Positions 56,165-63,929 of a stretch of 64,000 bases of DNA are shown here, in pieces. Within the stretch, counting starts at the first letter, position 1; every line of letters starts with the position of its first letter. Under the pieces are notes generated by a model. The model saw only the letters and a list, made by a program, of their open reading frames with translations, made no database searches and was not told the DNA's origin. A program made the position numbers and the translations under genes. Source of the DNA: Sphingomonas lacusdianchii (lineage in GTDB: Bacteria; Pseudomonadota; Alphaproteobacteria; Sphingomonadales; Sphingomonadaceae); NCBI RefSeq assembly GCF_022664395.1, contig NZ_JAKRET010000012.1, forward strand, positions 1 to 64,000, written 5' to 3'.

Positions 56165-56572
56165 ATGGCCTGCTGCATCGTCCTGACGTACCTTCAAAGG
56201 ACGACCGAAGGTCCGATCGGCTTCACGGCCAATGCCCGACAGCGGACCAAGCGTGGCTACCGCCTAAGGGGCGAGCGGTTCGGCAGCAGGACGCTGGACA
56301 GCATCCCGACCAACACCGCCTACATCCGCTATGCCACCGCCAACCGTCAGGCCTTGCTCACCGATGAGACTCGGCCGGAAAGCGAGCAGGTACCGATCCC
56401 AGGGCCGCCGTTCATCGATAAGAAGTCTTGCTACGCGTTCCGCTAGCAGATGGCCGACCGCGACCGGCGGATGGACGAAGCAGTCGCGAAGACCGATACA
56501 AATCTGCTGACAAACCGTCCGGTCTGGCGTTGCGGCGCTGGCATAATGACCGGCACCGGAAGGTCCCGAAAA
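56165..56572 (+). pseudogene. Serine recombinase ghost (middle to zinc-ribbon region)
   Basis: One frame reads like a large serine recombinase: TNTAYI, PESEQVPIPGPPFID, then after a TAG at 56444-56446 QMADRDRRMDEAVAKTDTNLL, and RCGAGIMTGTGR. Intact relatives read PESEQIEVPVPPIID ... TNLLTGIARCGCGG. The catalytic N-terminus is missing, there is an in-frame stop, and homology ends exactly where the tRNA-Arg 3' copy begins. It is a dead remnant, presumably from an earlier element at this tRNA site. Confidence 0.6.
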
Positions 56573-56622
56573 TGGCGCACCCGAAGGGATTCGAACCCCT
56601 GGCCTCTGCCTTCGGAGGGCAA
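56573..56622 (-). repeat. Partial tRNA-Arg(CCG): attachment-site copy at the element's left end
   Basis: Read on the minus strand, the sequence from TTGCC (56622) covers the anticodon loop CTCCGAA (anticodon CCG), the 3' anticodon stem, the variable loop, the T-arm AGGGG-TTCGAAT-CCCTT and the acceptor 3' strand with CCA at 56573. The 5' half of a tRNA is absent on the other side (reading gives AAACGCCAAACC). It is therefore the 3'-end duplicate left by integration. The functional tRNA-Arg(CCG) is expected at the far right end, outside this window. Confidence 0.78.
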
Positions 56623-56781
56623 TGGTTTGGCGTTTGCCGCGGTTTTCCGCCGTTGCCACAGGTTCCCGAAAACGTCGCAATAGCTGGCGTTTATGTCGAG
56701 CGTCGCTTGATTGAGTTTACCGCCGATAGTATGTGATGCCCCGGCATGTGCTACCCATGTGCTACCCCGGAGGGCGTTCAA

Positions 56782-58116
56782 ATGAAGGCGGGCAAGCTCA
56801 CACAATCGGTCGTGAAGGCGCTGCAAAGCCGCCCTGGCGATTATGTGCAGTGGTGCGGGGAGTTGCCCGGCTTTGGCTGCCGCGTGCGTCCTAGCGGCGC
56901 CAAATCGTTCGTCGCTCAATATCGGATTGGCGGGCGTCGGGGCGTGACGCGCAAAGTGACGATCGGCAGCTATGGCAAGCTGACTGTCGAGGAAGCCCGC
57001 ACCGAGGCGAAGCGCATCCTTCGCAATGCCGAGCTAGGCAACGACGAGGCAGCCGAGCGGGCAAAGGTTCGCAAAGAAATGACGGTCGCCGAACTGTGCG
57101 ACGAATATCTGCGCGAGGGCGTTGACCATAAGAAGGTTTCGACCCTCGCGACCGACAAGGGGCGCATTGAACGCCATATCAAACCGCTGCTGGGCAATCG
57201 CCGCATCGGCTCGATCGAGGACGCGGACGTTAGCCGCTTCATGAAGGACGTGGCGAACGGCAAGACCGCTGCCGACGTTAAGACGGGCAAGTTTGGCCGT
57301 GCGATCGTGACAGGCGGAAAGGGGACGGCAACGCGCACCGTGCGATTGCTGGGCGGGATATTCGCCTATGCAGTTAAACAAAAGTACCTGAAGATGAACC
57401 CGCGCGCTGGCGTGAAAGTGTATGCCGATAAGAAGGGGGAGCGATACCTAAGCGCCGATGAGCTTGCCCGGCTGGGCGATGCGTTGCGCGAAGCCGAGAC
57501 GATCGGCCTGCCGTGGATCATGCGTGAAGGGGCGAAGGCAAAGCATCGCCCGAAGGATGCCGACACGCAGCGTGAGATTATCTCTGTCCATGCCATCGCG
57601 GCCATCCGACTCTTGATCCTGACCGGCTGCCGAGCGGGCGAGATATTGAAGCTCAAATGGCAGGACGTGGATTTTGAGCGAGGCTTCCTCAATCTCTCGG
57701 ACAGCAAGACCGGCGCAAAGGTTGTCGTGCTGGCCGCGCCTGCGATGGCGGTGCTTGAGGGCATCCCGCGCGTAAAGGATAACCCCTATGTGATCGTCGG
57801 CGATAAGCCGGGCCAGCCGCGATCGGACCTGAAGCGCCCTTGGGCGCGCGTGACGGTGCGAGCGGGATTGGCGGACGTGCGGTTACATGACCTTCGCCAT
57901 ACGTTCGCTAGCGCGGGCGCTGGGGCGGGCATGGGGCTGCCTATTGTAGGCAAGCTTCTGGGGCATGCTTCGCAGGCCACTACCGCCCGCTATGCCCACC
58001 TAGCCGACGATCCGCTGCGGCAGGGCGCGAACCTCATCGCTGGATCGCTTGCCGCACGGCTGGCGGGCAGCACGGGCAACGTGGTGCCTATCCGGGGTGA
58101 GCAAACGAATGGCTAA
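56782..58116 (+). CDS. Tyrosine integrase of the tRNA-Arg element
   Basis: The 444-residue P4-type integrase has an N-terminal arm-binding domain (about 1-95; ELPGFGCRVRPSGAKSF), a SAM-like core domain (about 100-210) and a catalytic domain. The catalytic residues R284 (TGCRAGE), K309, H369/R372 (HDLRH), H395 (LLGHAS) and Y404 are visible. The start at 56782 has GGAGG upstream, and a start at 56746 is less likely. It sits 160 bp from the tRNA-Arg copy and reads into the element, as expected for its integrase. Confidence 0.93.
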   Translation: MKAGKLTQSVVKALQSRPGDYVQWCGELPGFGCRVRPSGAKSFVAQYRIGGRRGVTRKVTIGSYGKLTVEEARTEAKRILRNAELGNDEAAERAKVRKEMTVAELCDEYLREGVDHKKVSTLATDKGRIERHIKPLLGNRRIGSIEDADVSRFMKDVANGKTAADVKTGKFGRAIVTGGKGTATRTVRLLGGIFAYAVKQKYLKMNPRAGVKVYADKKGERYLSADELARLGDALREAETIGLPWIMREGAKAKHRPKDADTQREIISVHAIAAIRLLILTGCRAGEILKLKWQDVDFERGFLNLSDSKTGAKVVVLAAPAMAVLEGIPRVKDNPYVIVGDKPGQPRSDLKRPWARVTVRAGLADVRLHDLRHTFASAGAGAGMGLPIVGKLLGHASQATTARYAHLADDPLRQGANLIAGSLAARLAGSTGNVVPIRGEQTNG

Positions 58117-58567
58117 AGTCCCGATGCCTTGGGCGCTGTGGTTTGAAACAGCCATTGGTCGCCGTAACCGTCCACTTAGCGCAGGTATTGGCGAAAATGG
58201 CTTCCACTTTACGATAGCAGTTGACTCTTCATCGCCACCCGACCCGGCAATGATGGCTTACGGCCTCCGCCAGTTGGCAGACGATCCGACGAACTGCCCG
58301 CCCGATCTATTGCGAGCGCTTGCAGATATGTTCGATCCCCCAGCCGAGCATTCAGGCGCAACGCTCAAGATTGCGCGTCCACGAGGAGGTCGTAACGCCC
58401 GGCTGGACGCATGGGCGATTGGGCAGGAAGCCGATGAGCTTGCCGAGCGCGACGGTTACGCATCGGCGATAGCGGCGGTATGCGCCAAGCACGGGTGCAG
58501 CGAGACGACAGCTAAGGGCGCACTGACCGATTATCGGCGTGCGTTGTCAATGGCCGGAACGGGCTAG
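58109..58567 (+). CDS. Hypothetical element protein
   Basis: The 152-residue protein starts MAKVPMPWALWFETAIGRRN and overlaps the integrase stop by 8 bp, so it is co-translated. Its C-terminal third (AIAAVCAKHGCSETTAKGAL, about 118-137) looks like a helix-turn-helix. The N-terminal part has no recognisable domain. A regulatory or accessory integration role is only a guess. Confidence 0.65.
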   Translation: MAKVPMPWALWFETAIGRRNRPLSAGIGENGFHFTIAVDSSSPPDPAMMAYGLRQLADDPTNCPPDLLRALADMFDPPAEHSGATLKIARPRGGRNARLDAWAIGQEADELAERDGYASAIAAVCAKHGCSETTAKGALTDYRRALSMAGTG

Positions 58568-58580
58568 CCCAGACCAGCAG

Positions 58581-59117
58581 CTAGCCGATCACCAGAACCC
58601 GCTCTTGCACCTTCTCGTGCAGCGCATCCCTGAAATTTGATTCGCCACACTCGATGAGATCGTTTGCCACGCTCACTACCGTCGCACCAACCGCAGCCTC
58701 ATAAGGAAGCCGATCGTTTCGGTAAAGCCAAGCCGATACGTCAGCCCAATCCCAAAGTGGACTGCTAGTCGTTACGCGAGCTTTAGCTGCCGGAAAGCCA
58801 CTACCACGATCACCCTTGTGGTAATTCGTGATTGCTGCTCGCGTCATCTGTGACCGCGCTGCAATTTCAGCAAGGCTTACAAGCGGGTCGGGTTCAACAC
58901 GCTCAACGTTAGCTCCCGCGCCGCGCACATTTTCGATTGCGGAAGCTATGGCATCCTCAAGCGATTCCGCTTCGCGGCTGAAATCAATCAGAATATGGCC
59001 CTTTTGAAAGGAAACTAGAGCGTCATCGCAACCAGCATTGTAAAAACGAGCTTCAAAATCCTCAGATCGAGGATCAAGCCCGTTGGCGATGATTGTGAAT
59101 TCATGCATCTTCATCAA
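58581..59117 (-). CDS. HTH-containing partner of a HicA-like protein
   Basis: The 178-residue protein starts with an alpha/beta domain (FTIIANGLDPRSEDFEARFYNAGCDDALVSFQKG) and ends with a helix-turn-helix-like part (LVSLAEIAARSQMTRAAITNYHKGDRG ... WDWADVSAWLY). I know this arrangement as a recurring protein in actinobacterial and alphaproteobacterial mobile DNA, found beside a small HicA-like gene. By position it may be the antitoxin/regulator half of a two-gene module, but this is not established. The start may be at 59117 or at the second Met. It overlaps the 80-residue gene by 17 bp. Confidence 0.7.
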   Translation of the reverse strand: MMKMHEFTIIANGLDPRSEDFEARFYNAGCDDALVSFQKGHILIDFSREAESLEDAIASAIENVRGAGANVERVEPDPLVSLAEIAARSQMTRAAITNYHKGDRGSGFPAAKARVTTSSPLWDWADVSAWLYRNDRLPYEAAVGATVVSVANDLIECGESNFRDALHEKVQERVLVIG

Positions 59118-59343
59118 CAGCCTCCTCTTGGTGCGGGCAGCGATCTACAGCTCTCTTGATTTGCTTGGCGTGGGTATCCCCGTTTCGAGGCGTACCATTC
59201 ACACCAAATTGGCATCCATCGCGATCGGCTTGGGCGCAATACATCCTGCCCCAATGACCCTGCATCCGAATGACCCATCCTCGATCTTCAGCGTATGCTA
59301 CCGCCTCCTCGACCTCCTTGATCGGATGACGCGGCCTACTCAC
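59101..59343 (-). CDS. Small HicA-like (YcfA-type) protein
   Basis: The 80-residue protein begins MSRPRHPIKEVEEAVAYAED and has GWVIRMQGHWGRMYC and GVNGTPRNGDTHAKQIKRAV. The spacing resembles the dsRNA-binding-like fold of HicA toxins, including a His in the GHWG segment, with extra cysteines (CAQADRDGC). It is upstream of and overlaps the 178-residue gene, on the opposite strand to the rest of the element. A toxin/antitoxin or anti-phage module is plausible. No function is shown. Confidence 0.7.
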   Translation of the reverse strand: MSRPRHPIKEVEEAVAYAEDRGWVIRMQGHWGRMYCAQADRDGCQFGVNGTPRNGDTHAKQIKRAVDRCPHQEEAVDEDA

Positions 59344-59408
59344 CGACCACCCATATATACCGCAGTGTTAACAGATGTCAACGGCCATTGTTCCTTTAGA
59401 CGGAGGGG

Positions 59409-59540
59409 ATGAATGAACGCCTAACAATGCGACCGGATAGCACAGCATTCCAACTTGGTACCGTCATTGGACATGGCGGAAGGCGCTTCAATCTACGTAT
59501 TGAACCGACCACGATCGCTTTTGCAACTTGCCGATGCTGA
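59409..59540 (+). CDS. Possible small protein upstream of the AlpA-like gene
   Basis: A 43-residue frame starts at ATG 59409 (MNERLTMRPDSTAFQLGTVI) with a ribosome site CGGAGGGG immediately before it and ends in TGA at 59540. It starts divergent from the HicA-like gene. The ribosome site is the main support, and nothing in the protein is recognised. It could instead be the leader of the AlpA-like transcript. Confidence 0.4.
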   Translation: MNERLTMRPDSTAFQLGTVIGHGGRRFNLRIEPTTIAFATCRC

Positions 59541-59578
59541 CCATAGATGGATTGCCGTAACCAGCGACGGGACGGCAA

Positions 59579-59806
59579 ATGCAAAACAATTCCGATTATG
59601 TGCGGCGCAAGCAAGCTGCCGAATACCTACAGGCTCAATACGGTGCCTTTACCGCGCAGACGCTTGCGAAGCTCGCTTGCGTCGGCGGCGGGCCTGTATT
59701 CCAAAAGATGGGTCGAATGGTGCTTTATAAGCCCGCCGATCTGGACGCATGGGCGACTGCCCGCATGAGCGCACCGGTTGCCAGCACGGCAGAATTGTCA
59801 GCTTGA
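59579..59806 (+). CDS. AlpA/excisionase-like small DNA-binding protein
   Basis: The 75-residue protein reads YVRRKQAAEYLQAQYGAFTAQTLAKLACVGGGPVFQKMGRMVLYKPADLDAW. This is the wording of MerR-like AlpA-type HTH proteins with the beta-hairpin wing, found in prophages and islands. Such proteins activate integrase or excision genes. It precedes a second HTH gene and the prim-pol gene. Confidence 0.75.
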   Translation: MQNNSDYVRRKQAAEYLQAQYGAFTAQTLAKLACVGGGPVFQKMGRMVLYKPADLDAWATARMSAPVASTAELSA

Positions 59807-59964
59807 GGTGGGGCCACGGTTGCCCGCCTATCCAGTCTATTCGGCGCTTCGCGAGCGAGACAGGTCACAGTTCTTGCCCCGCCCTTCCGCCGACGTTCGA
59901 GTTCCGCTAGATTTTCAAAATAGACGGGAAATATAGCCTCCCGCGTTTTGAAGGACTAAGCCCG

Positions 59965-60174
59965 ATGAACGATGTATATGATGTTGGCGTCGAACTGAAA
60001 GTTGAACCCTTGGCCGTTTCGGTTGCGAACGCCAGTCGCATTCTCGGTATCGGCAAGACCGTAACCTATGAGCTTATCAAGCGCGGCAAGCTTGATACCG
60101 TGCATATCGGACGGCGCAACATGGTTCGCATATCTTCGCTTCGCCAGCTAGTTGGCGAACCCTCACGCGCATAA
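59965..60174 (+). CDS. Excisionase-family helix-turn-helix protein
   Basis: The 69-residue protein has LAVSVANASRILGIGKTVTYELIKRGKLDTVHIGRRNMVRISSL, the MerR-type excisionase HTH (usual 55-75 residues). It probably directs excision or regulates the element's replication module. It lies between the AlpA-like gene and prim-pol in the same direction. A 150-bp leader with an A/T-rich part (about 59910-59940) precedes it. Confidence 0.75.
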   Translation: MNDVYDVGVELKVEPLAVSVANASRILGIGKTVTYELIKRGKLDTVHIGRRNMVRISSLRQLVGEPSRA

Positions 60175-60185
60175 ATCAAATAAAA

Positions 60186-60206
60186 GGCCGGAGCATTGCC
60201 CCGGCC
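60186..60206. terminator. Hairpin between HTH gene and prim-pol gene
   Basis: GGCCGG (60186-60191) pairs with CCGGCC (60201-60206), extended inward by GC/GC after one mismatch. It is flanked by an A-run on the left, so it terminates best on the minus strand. On the plus strand it may attenuate expression of the prim-pol gene. Confidence 0.45.
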
Positions 60207-60258
60207 CTAAATTGTTGTTCCGGTGGATTGCAGCCACCAAAACTAAGGTAACGAATGA

Positions 60259-62514
60259 ATGAACAATAGCGAATTTGCCCTTGAAAAGCAAGGGGGCGTC
60301 ATCGCCACGCCTTCGGCAGACATGCTTGAAGCTGCATTGGCTTATGCTGCAAGGGGTTGGTCCGTAGTTCCCTGCCACCCAGACACTAAGCGCCCCCTAC
60401 TACCGTGCGATAAAGACGCAAACGGTAACAAAATCATCGGCACGGGAGGGCTTAAAAAGGCGTCGAAAGACCCTGCGCAGCTCCGCGAATGGTGGGTGCG
60501 GTGGCCTCAAGCGATGATCGGCGTGCGCACCGGCAGGGAAAGCGGCGTCTGGGTTCTGGATATCGACGACGAAGTAGCGTTCGCTGGCGTCGAGGCCGAG
60601 CTGTGCTTGCCATCGACCCTCACTGCTATCAGCGGCGGTAAGCGCGGTCGTCATATGTATTTTGCGTGCACCGATGACGACGCGGTGCCAAACACCCAAG
60701 GCATATATCCTGGCGCAGATACGCGCGGCGATGAGGGTTACATCATCGTTCCGCCTTCTGTGCGCGCTGACGGGAAGCGCTATGAATGGGTCAAAGATGA
60801 AGAACCTAGTGAAGCGCCAGGCGATGTTCTTGCCGCTGTGCGCGCTAAGGGTAACCAAAGAGAAGCTGCCCCTAGCGACCCCCGCTATACCGCACGCACT
60901 GGATCGCGCACCCCTATCACAGTTGCCGAACTTGGCTTTCCTGAGACAGTTGATAGCGAAGCCGCTCGCCTCGCGCTGATCGTGACGCCAAAGGGCAGCC
61001 GGGGGAGTGACGGACAGATTATCGACCGTGACGCGGTGGTAAAGCACTTCATAGCCGAAGCTGTCCGGGAAGGCTGGTTCGATGATGAGATTTTCGGCGT
61101 GCTACTGCATCCCGAAAATCCTATTGCCGCGAAGCCATTGGAACGCCAAGACTGCTTAGACTACATCGGAAAGAACATTGCGCACTACCGCCGCGACGAA
61201 GGCATTGCGGAGGGCGAGGTTGACCATATCTGTGACCGCCCCAAAGTAATTGTTAATTGGGGCCGGCTCGTCGCAAACTGCCTCGCAAAGCAGAGGGTTG
61301 GTGCCCCACCAAATCCTGCGAACGATGCGAGCATTGGCATCGTGCGATCCGCAATTTCCGCCACGCCGTACACATGGAGGAATCCTAGCGATATTCCGCA
61401 GCGCCCATGGGTTTTTGGTAACTGGCTGCTTCGTAACACTGTTACAGGCGTCGTCGCGCCGGGTGGAGTAGGCAAGTCGTCGCTTTGGGCTACTGCTGCA
61501 CTTTCGCTGGCAACAGGTCGAGCGCTTCTAAATAAGCAGGTTTGCGGCGGACCGAAGCGCGTTTGGCTTTGGAACCTCGAAGATGATTACGACGAGCTTG
61601 ATCGTCAAATCGCAGCGACAGCCCTGAATCATGACGTTACGCCCGATGAGGCGGCGGGGCGCCTATTTGTAGATAGCGGCCCGGACGGCTCACACCTTTG
61701 TATCGCCCATGAAAGCCGCGATGGGCTGGTTATCAACGAGCCGGTCATTAATGAGCTTTTATCTGAATTGAAGCGCCGTCAGATCGACGTTCTCGTAATC
61801 GATCCGTTTGTATCATCTCATCAAATCGATGAGAACGATAATGGAAAAATTGACACCGTTGCTAAGAAGTGGGCTTACTTAGCAAAGCAGGCCCATTGCT
61901 CAATCGTACTGGTTCACCATTCACGTAAGCTGAACGGAACGAGGGTTACTGCGGATGCATCGCGTGGCGCATCCGCTTTGGGCAACGCTTGCCGGAGTGT
62001 TCTAACACTTAATCGAATGGAGCCATCTGAAGCGAAATCCTATGGCATTCGAGAGCGCGACGCGACAAGCTACTTTACGGTTGAGAACGACAAGTCCAAC
62101 CGAGCGAAGGCTGGCCAAAAAGACTGGTTTCATATTGCCAGTGTCAGCCTAGGCAACGGCGGTTTTTCGGGTGGCGATAGCGTTGGTGCGGTCGAACCTT
62201 GGAGTCCACCCAATGCGTTCGAAGGCATCACAAATGGCGATTTAGCAGAAGTACAACGCCGCGTTGCGGAAGGATGCTGGCGCGAGAGCGATCAGTCACC
62301 GGATTGGGTTGGCAATGTTGTTGCGGGTGTGTTGGCGTTAAACCCGCAAGAGGCTGCCGATAAGGCTACGGTCAAGCAGCTAACCAAGACCTGGATTGCT
62401 AGTGGCTCGCTGAAAATCGTCAAACGAAAGGACGCCAAGAGCAAGCTTCGTAATTTTGTGGAGGTTGGCGCCCTAGTTGAGAACCCCGGACCGCGTTCTA
62501 AACCCGGTGCATAG
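60259..62514 (+). CDS. Primase-polymerase/AAA replication protein
   Basis: The 751-residue protein begins with a bifunctional primase/polymerase domain (about 25-200): LAYAARGWSVVPCHPDTKRPL, acidic WVLDIDDE (101-103 metal site), SGGKRGRHMYF and EGYIIVPPS. The second half is a RecA-like helicase/ATPase: Walker A in VAPGGVGKSSL (about 400), Walker B in VLVIDPFVSSH (about 510) and VLVHHSRK near 555. Prim-pol plus AAA fusions initiate replication of satellites, phages and plasmids. It is the element's likely replication initiator. Confidence 0.88.
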   Translation: MNNSEFALEKQGGVIATPSADMLEAALAYAARGWSVVPCHPDTKRPLLPCDKDANGNKIIGTGGLKKASKDPAQLREWWVRWPQAMIGVRTGRESGVWVLDIDDEVAFAGVEAELCLPSTLTAISGGKRGRHMYFACTDDDAVPNTQGIYPGADTRGDEGYIIVPPSVRADGKRYEWVKDEEPSEAPGDVLAAVRAKGNQREAAPSDPRYTARTGSRTPITVAELGFPETVDSEAARLALIVTPKGSRGSDGQIIDRDAVVKHFIAEAVREGWFDDEIFGVLLHPENPIAAKPLERQDCLDYIGKNIAHYRRDEGIAEGEVDHICDRPKVIVNWGRLVANCLAKQRVGAPPNPANDASIGIVRSAISATPYTWRNPSDIPQRPWVFGNWLLRNTVTGVVAPGGVGKSSLWATAALSLATGRALLNKQVCGGPKRVWLWNLEDDYDELDRQIAATALNHDVTPDEAAGRLFVDSGPDGSHLCIAHESRDGLVINEPVINELLSELKRRQIDVLVIDPFVSSHQIDENDNGKIDTVAKKWAYLAKQAHCSIVLVHHSRKLNGTRVTADASRGASALGNACRSVLTLNRMEPSEAKSYGIRERDATSYFTVENDKSNRAKAGQKDWFHIASVSLGNGGFSGGDSVGAVEPWSPPNAFEGITNGDLAEVQRRVAEGCWRESDQSPDWVGNVVAGVLALNPQEAADKATVKQLTKTWIASGSLKIVKRKDAKSKLRNFVEVGALVENPGPRSKPGA

Positions 62515-62543
62515 GCGGGGCCTTCTCCACCCCTCCACCCTAC

Positions 62544-62647
62544 GTGGCGAACGGGTGGCGAGGTGTTCATCCGATCCATCCCCACCACCACCCTATAGGG
62601 GTGTGGGGGGGGGTGGTGGGGATGACAAATCGGCAGGAAGGTGGCGA
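62544..62647. promoter_or_regulatory. Candidate replication origin: three GTGGCGA repeats and a strong hairpin
   Basis: Just after the prim-pol stop, GTGGCGA occurs at 62544-62550, 62555-62561 and 62641-62647. Between them a perfect 13-bp inverted repeat (CATCCCCACCACC, 62577-62589, and its complement at 62612-62624) surrounds a smaller palindrome CCCTATAGGG. Short repeats next to a primase-replicase gene suggest an origin, but the hairpin could instead be a terminator. No A/T-rich melting region is adjacent, which is a weakness. Confidence 0.4.
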
Positions 62648-63006
62648 TTGGAGCCGACCTCTGCCGCTGTTAGGCAATGGTCGCGGCATCCCGAAGGGGG
62701 ACTAAACCCCCGGCTCTTTTAGCGTTCGATCGCACGGGCGTAGGGGCTGGATTGGCGCGGGCATATCCGGGGCAGCGCACCGCCTTCAAAACGATCCCGT
62801 AATGATTGCGAGCGCGCCGCTCACGAACAAAACGACGATCGCCGCCAGCCGGAGCGCTAACAATAGATTCTCGTGTTTCACACCAAACAATCTGGCGCTA
62901 AGATGACATTAAGTAACTAAAGCGCATATTCTGCTATCTTGCCCCGCCCTACCCAGGATATCCAAAAATCGCTAATCTGACCACAAGTGAAAATAGGCAA
63001 AAGATA
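62648..63006. other. Non-coding gap within the element
   Basis: I see no gene between the origin-like region and the small genes. The part around 62900-63000 is A/T-rich (AAGTAACTAAAGCGCATATT) and probably holds the promoter of the small-gene chain. A short hydrophobic frame on the minus strand near 62800-62880 lacks a ribosome site. Confidence 0.35.
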
Positions 63007-63237
63007 GTGCAATACGTTGATAGCCTGGGCCGATTCTGTTCGAAGCATGAAGCTTTCGACAGTGAAATACTAAAGAATGGCTATTCTATTCGTGTTCCAA
63101 TGATGCTTTCTAACAGTGGGGCGACGGTAAGCCTTGCCGATGCCGAACTTTGCAGCCGAAGCGATGAAGGTGGCGGGCTAATGCTAGTCGCCGCGTATCA
63201 GCGCGACATTTGCGCGGTGGGCAATCGGCATGTGTAA
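63007..63237 (+). CDS. Small hypothetical protein, first of a chain
   Basis: The 76-residue frame starts with a non-ATG codon and reads QYVDSLGRFCSKHEAFDSEILKNGYSIRVPMMLSNSGATV. No domain is recognised. It ends in the same bases where a 39-residue gene begins, so it is probably the first of a run of overlapping small genes. Codon use agrees with its neighbours. The start is uncertain. Confidence 0.5.
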   Translation: MQYVDSLGRFCSKHEAFDSEILKNGYSIRVPMMLSNSGATVSLADAELCSRSDEGGGLMLVAAYQRDICAVGNRHV

Positions 63238-63349
63238 CCGACCCCAGCCCGCCATCGTTGCCTCGCTTGGTTTCCTGTTGGGCGCGCTTCTGGCTCTGGC
63301 GTTCATCATCAGCCTGCTTGCCCCCCATGTTGCGATGGTGACGCCGTGA
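63230..63349 (+). CDS. Small membrane peptide
   Basis: The 39-residue protein (MCNRPQPAIVASLGFLLGAL, then LALAFIISLLAPHVAMVTP) is one transmembrane helix. It overlaps the previous gene by 8 bp and its TGA overlaps the GTG start of the DUF5681 gene. Single-helix peptides at this point of phage and satellite genomes can be lysis, holin-like or signalling peptides, or have no known role. Confidence 0.55.
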   Translation: MCNRPQPAIVASLGFLLGALLALAFIISLLAPHVAMVTP

Positions 63350-63786
63350 AGGCCGATGCCCCTACGCCCGCAAAGAAGGTACGAGGGAAGCCTTTTGCTA
63401 AGGGTAACCCCGGACGCCAGCCGGGATCGCGTAATACCGCCACAAAGGCCGCTGAGGCGCTTCTAGAGGGCGAGGCGGAAGCCCTGACCCGCAAGGCGAT
63501 CGATCAGGCTAAGGCGGGCGACATGACGGCCCTGAAGCTCTGTCTGGACCGGCTGGTGCCAGTCCGTCGCGAGCGGACGATTAGCTTCGATATGCCGAAG
63601 GTGGCCGGTGCCGCCGATCATCCGGGCGCGTTGCTGGCAGTGCTGGAAGCCGTGGCAGCGGGCGACCTTACGCCGGGCGAGGCTCAAGCGCTGGCGGGCA
63701 TTCTCAAAGAACATCGCGCGGCGATCGAAACTACCGAATTGGCTAGCCGCCTGGACGCGCTCGAAGAAAAGGTTGTGAGCAAATGA
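63346..63786 (+). CDS. DUF5681 domain protein
   Basis: The 146-residue protein has the DUF5681 signature near its start (GKPFAKGNPGRQPGSRNTATKAAEALLEGEA), then LTRKAIDQAKAGDMTALKLCLDR. The C-terminal helix reads ELASRLDALEEKVV. This domain is found in phage and island proteins, often next to terminase genes, and may bind DNA. The start is GTG at 63346, overlapping the previous TGA. It is the best hint of packaging-type genes in this element. Confidence 0.8.
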   Translation: MKADAPTPAKKVRGKPFAKGNPGRQPGSRNTATKAAEALLEGEAEALTRKAIDQAKAGDMTALKLCLDRLVPVRRERTISFDMPKVAGAADHPGALLAVLEAVAAGDLTPGEAQALAGILKEHRAAIETTELASRLDALEEKVVSK

Positions 63787-63929
63787 CCGGCAACAGCATG
63801 AAAGCGCGGCTTGCGAAAATTGAGGCCATCCGCCCCGATCGCGCCGACCGCATCACAGGCATTGTTCGTACTGTCATCGATCGCGATGGCACGCTAACGT
63901 CGCAAGTCATCGTGCGGGAGTTGCCATGA
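63783..63929 (+). CDS. Small hypothetical protein (48 residues)
   Basis: The protein reads MTGNSMKARLAKIEAIRPDR, then ITGIVRTVIDRDGTLTSQVIVRELP. It overlaps the DUF5681 stop (ATGA) and the next gene start. The N-terminal RLAKIEA is close to the RLAKLEA of the following gene, which suggests a shared short helix or duplication. Unknown function. Confidence 0.55.
   Translation: MTGNSMKARLAKIEAIRPDRADRITGIVRTVIDRDGTLTSQVIVRELP

Noticed and set aside
41617..56446. Two in-frame TAG codons (chemoreceptor and recombinase ghost) as a sign of amber suppression
   Set aside because: Only two cases, one in an obviously decayed gene, and no suppressor tRNA was seen; simple mutation is sufficient.
56428..56736. 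102-residue frame containing MAHPKGFEPLASAFGG
   Set aside because: This is the familiar false translation of an antisense tRNA 3' end and is explained by the tRNA-Arg copy.
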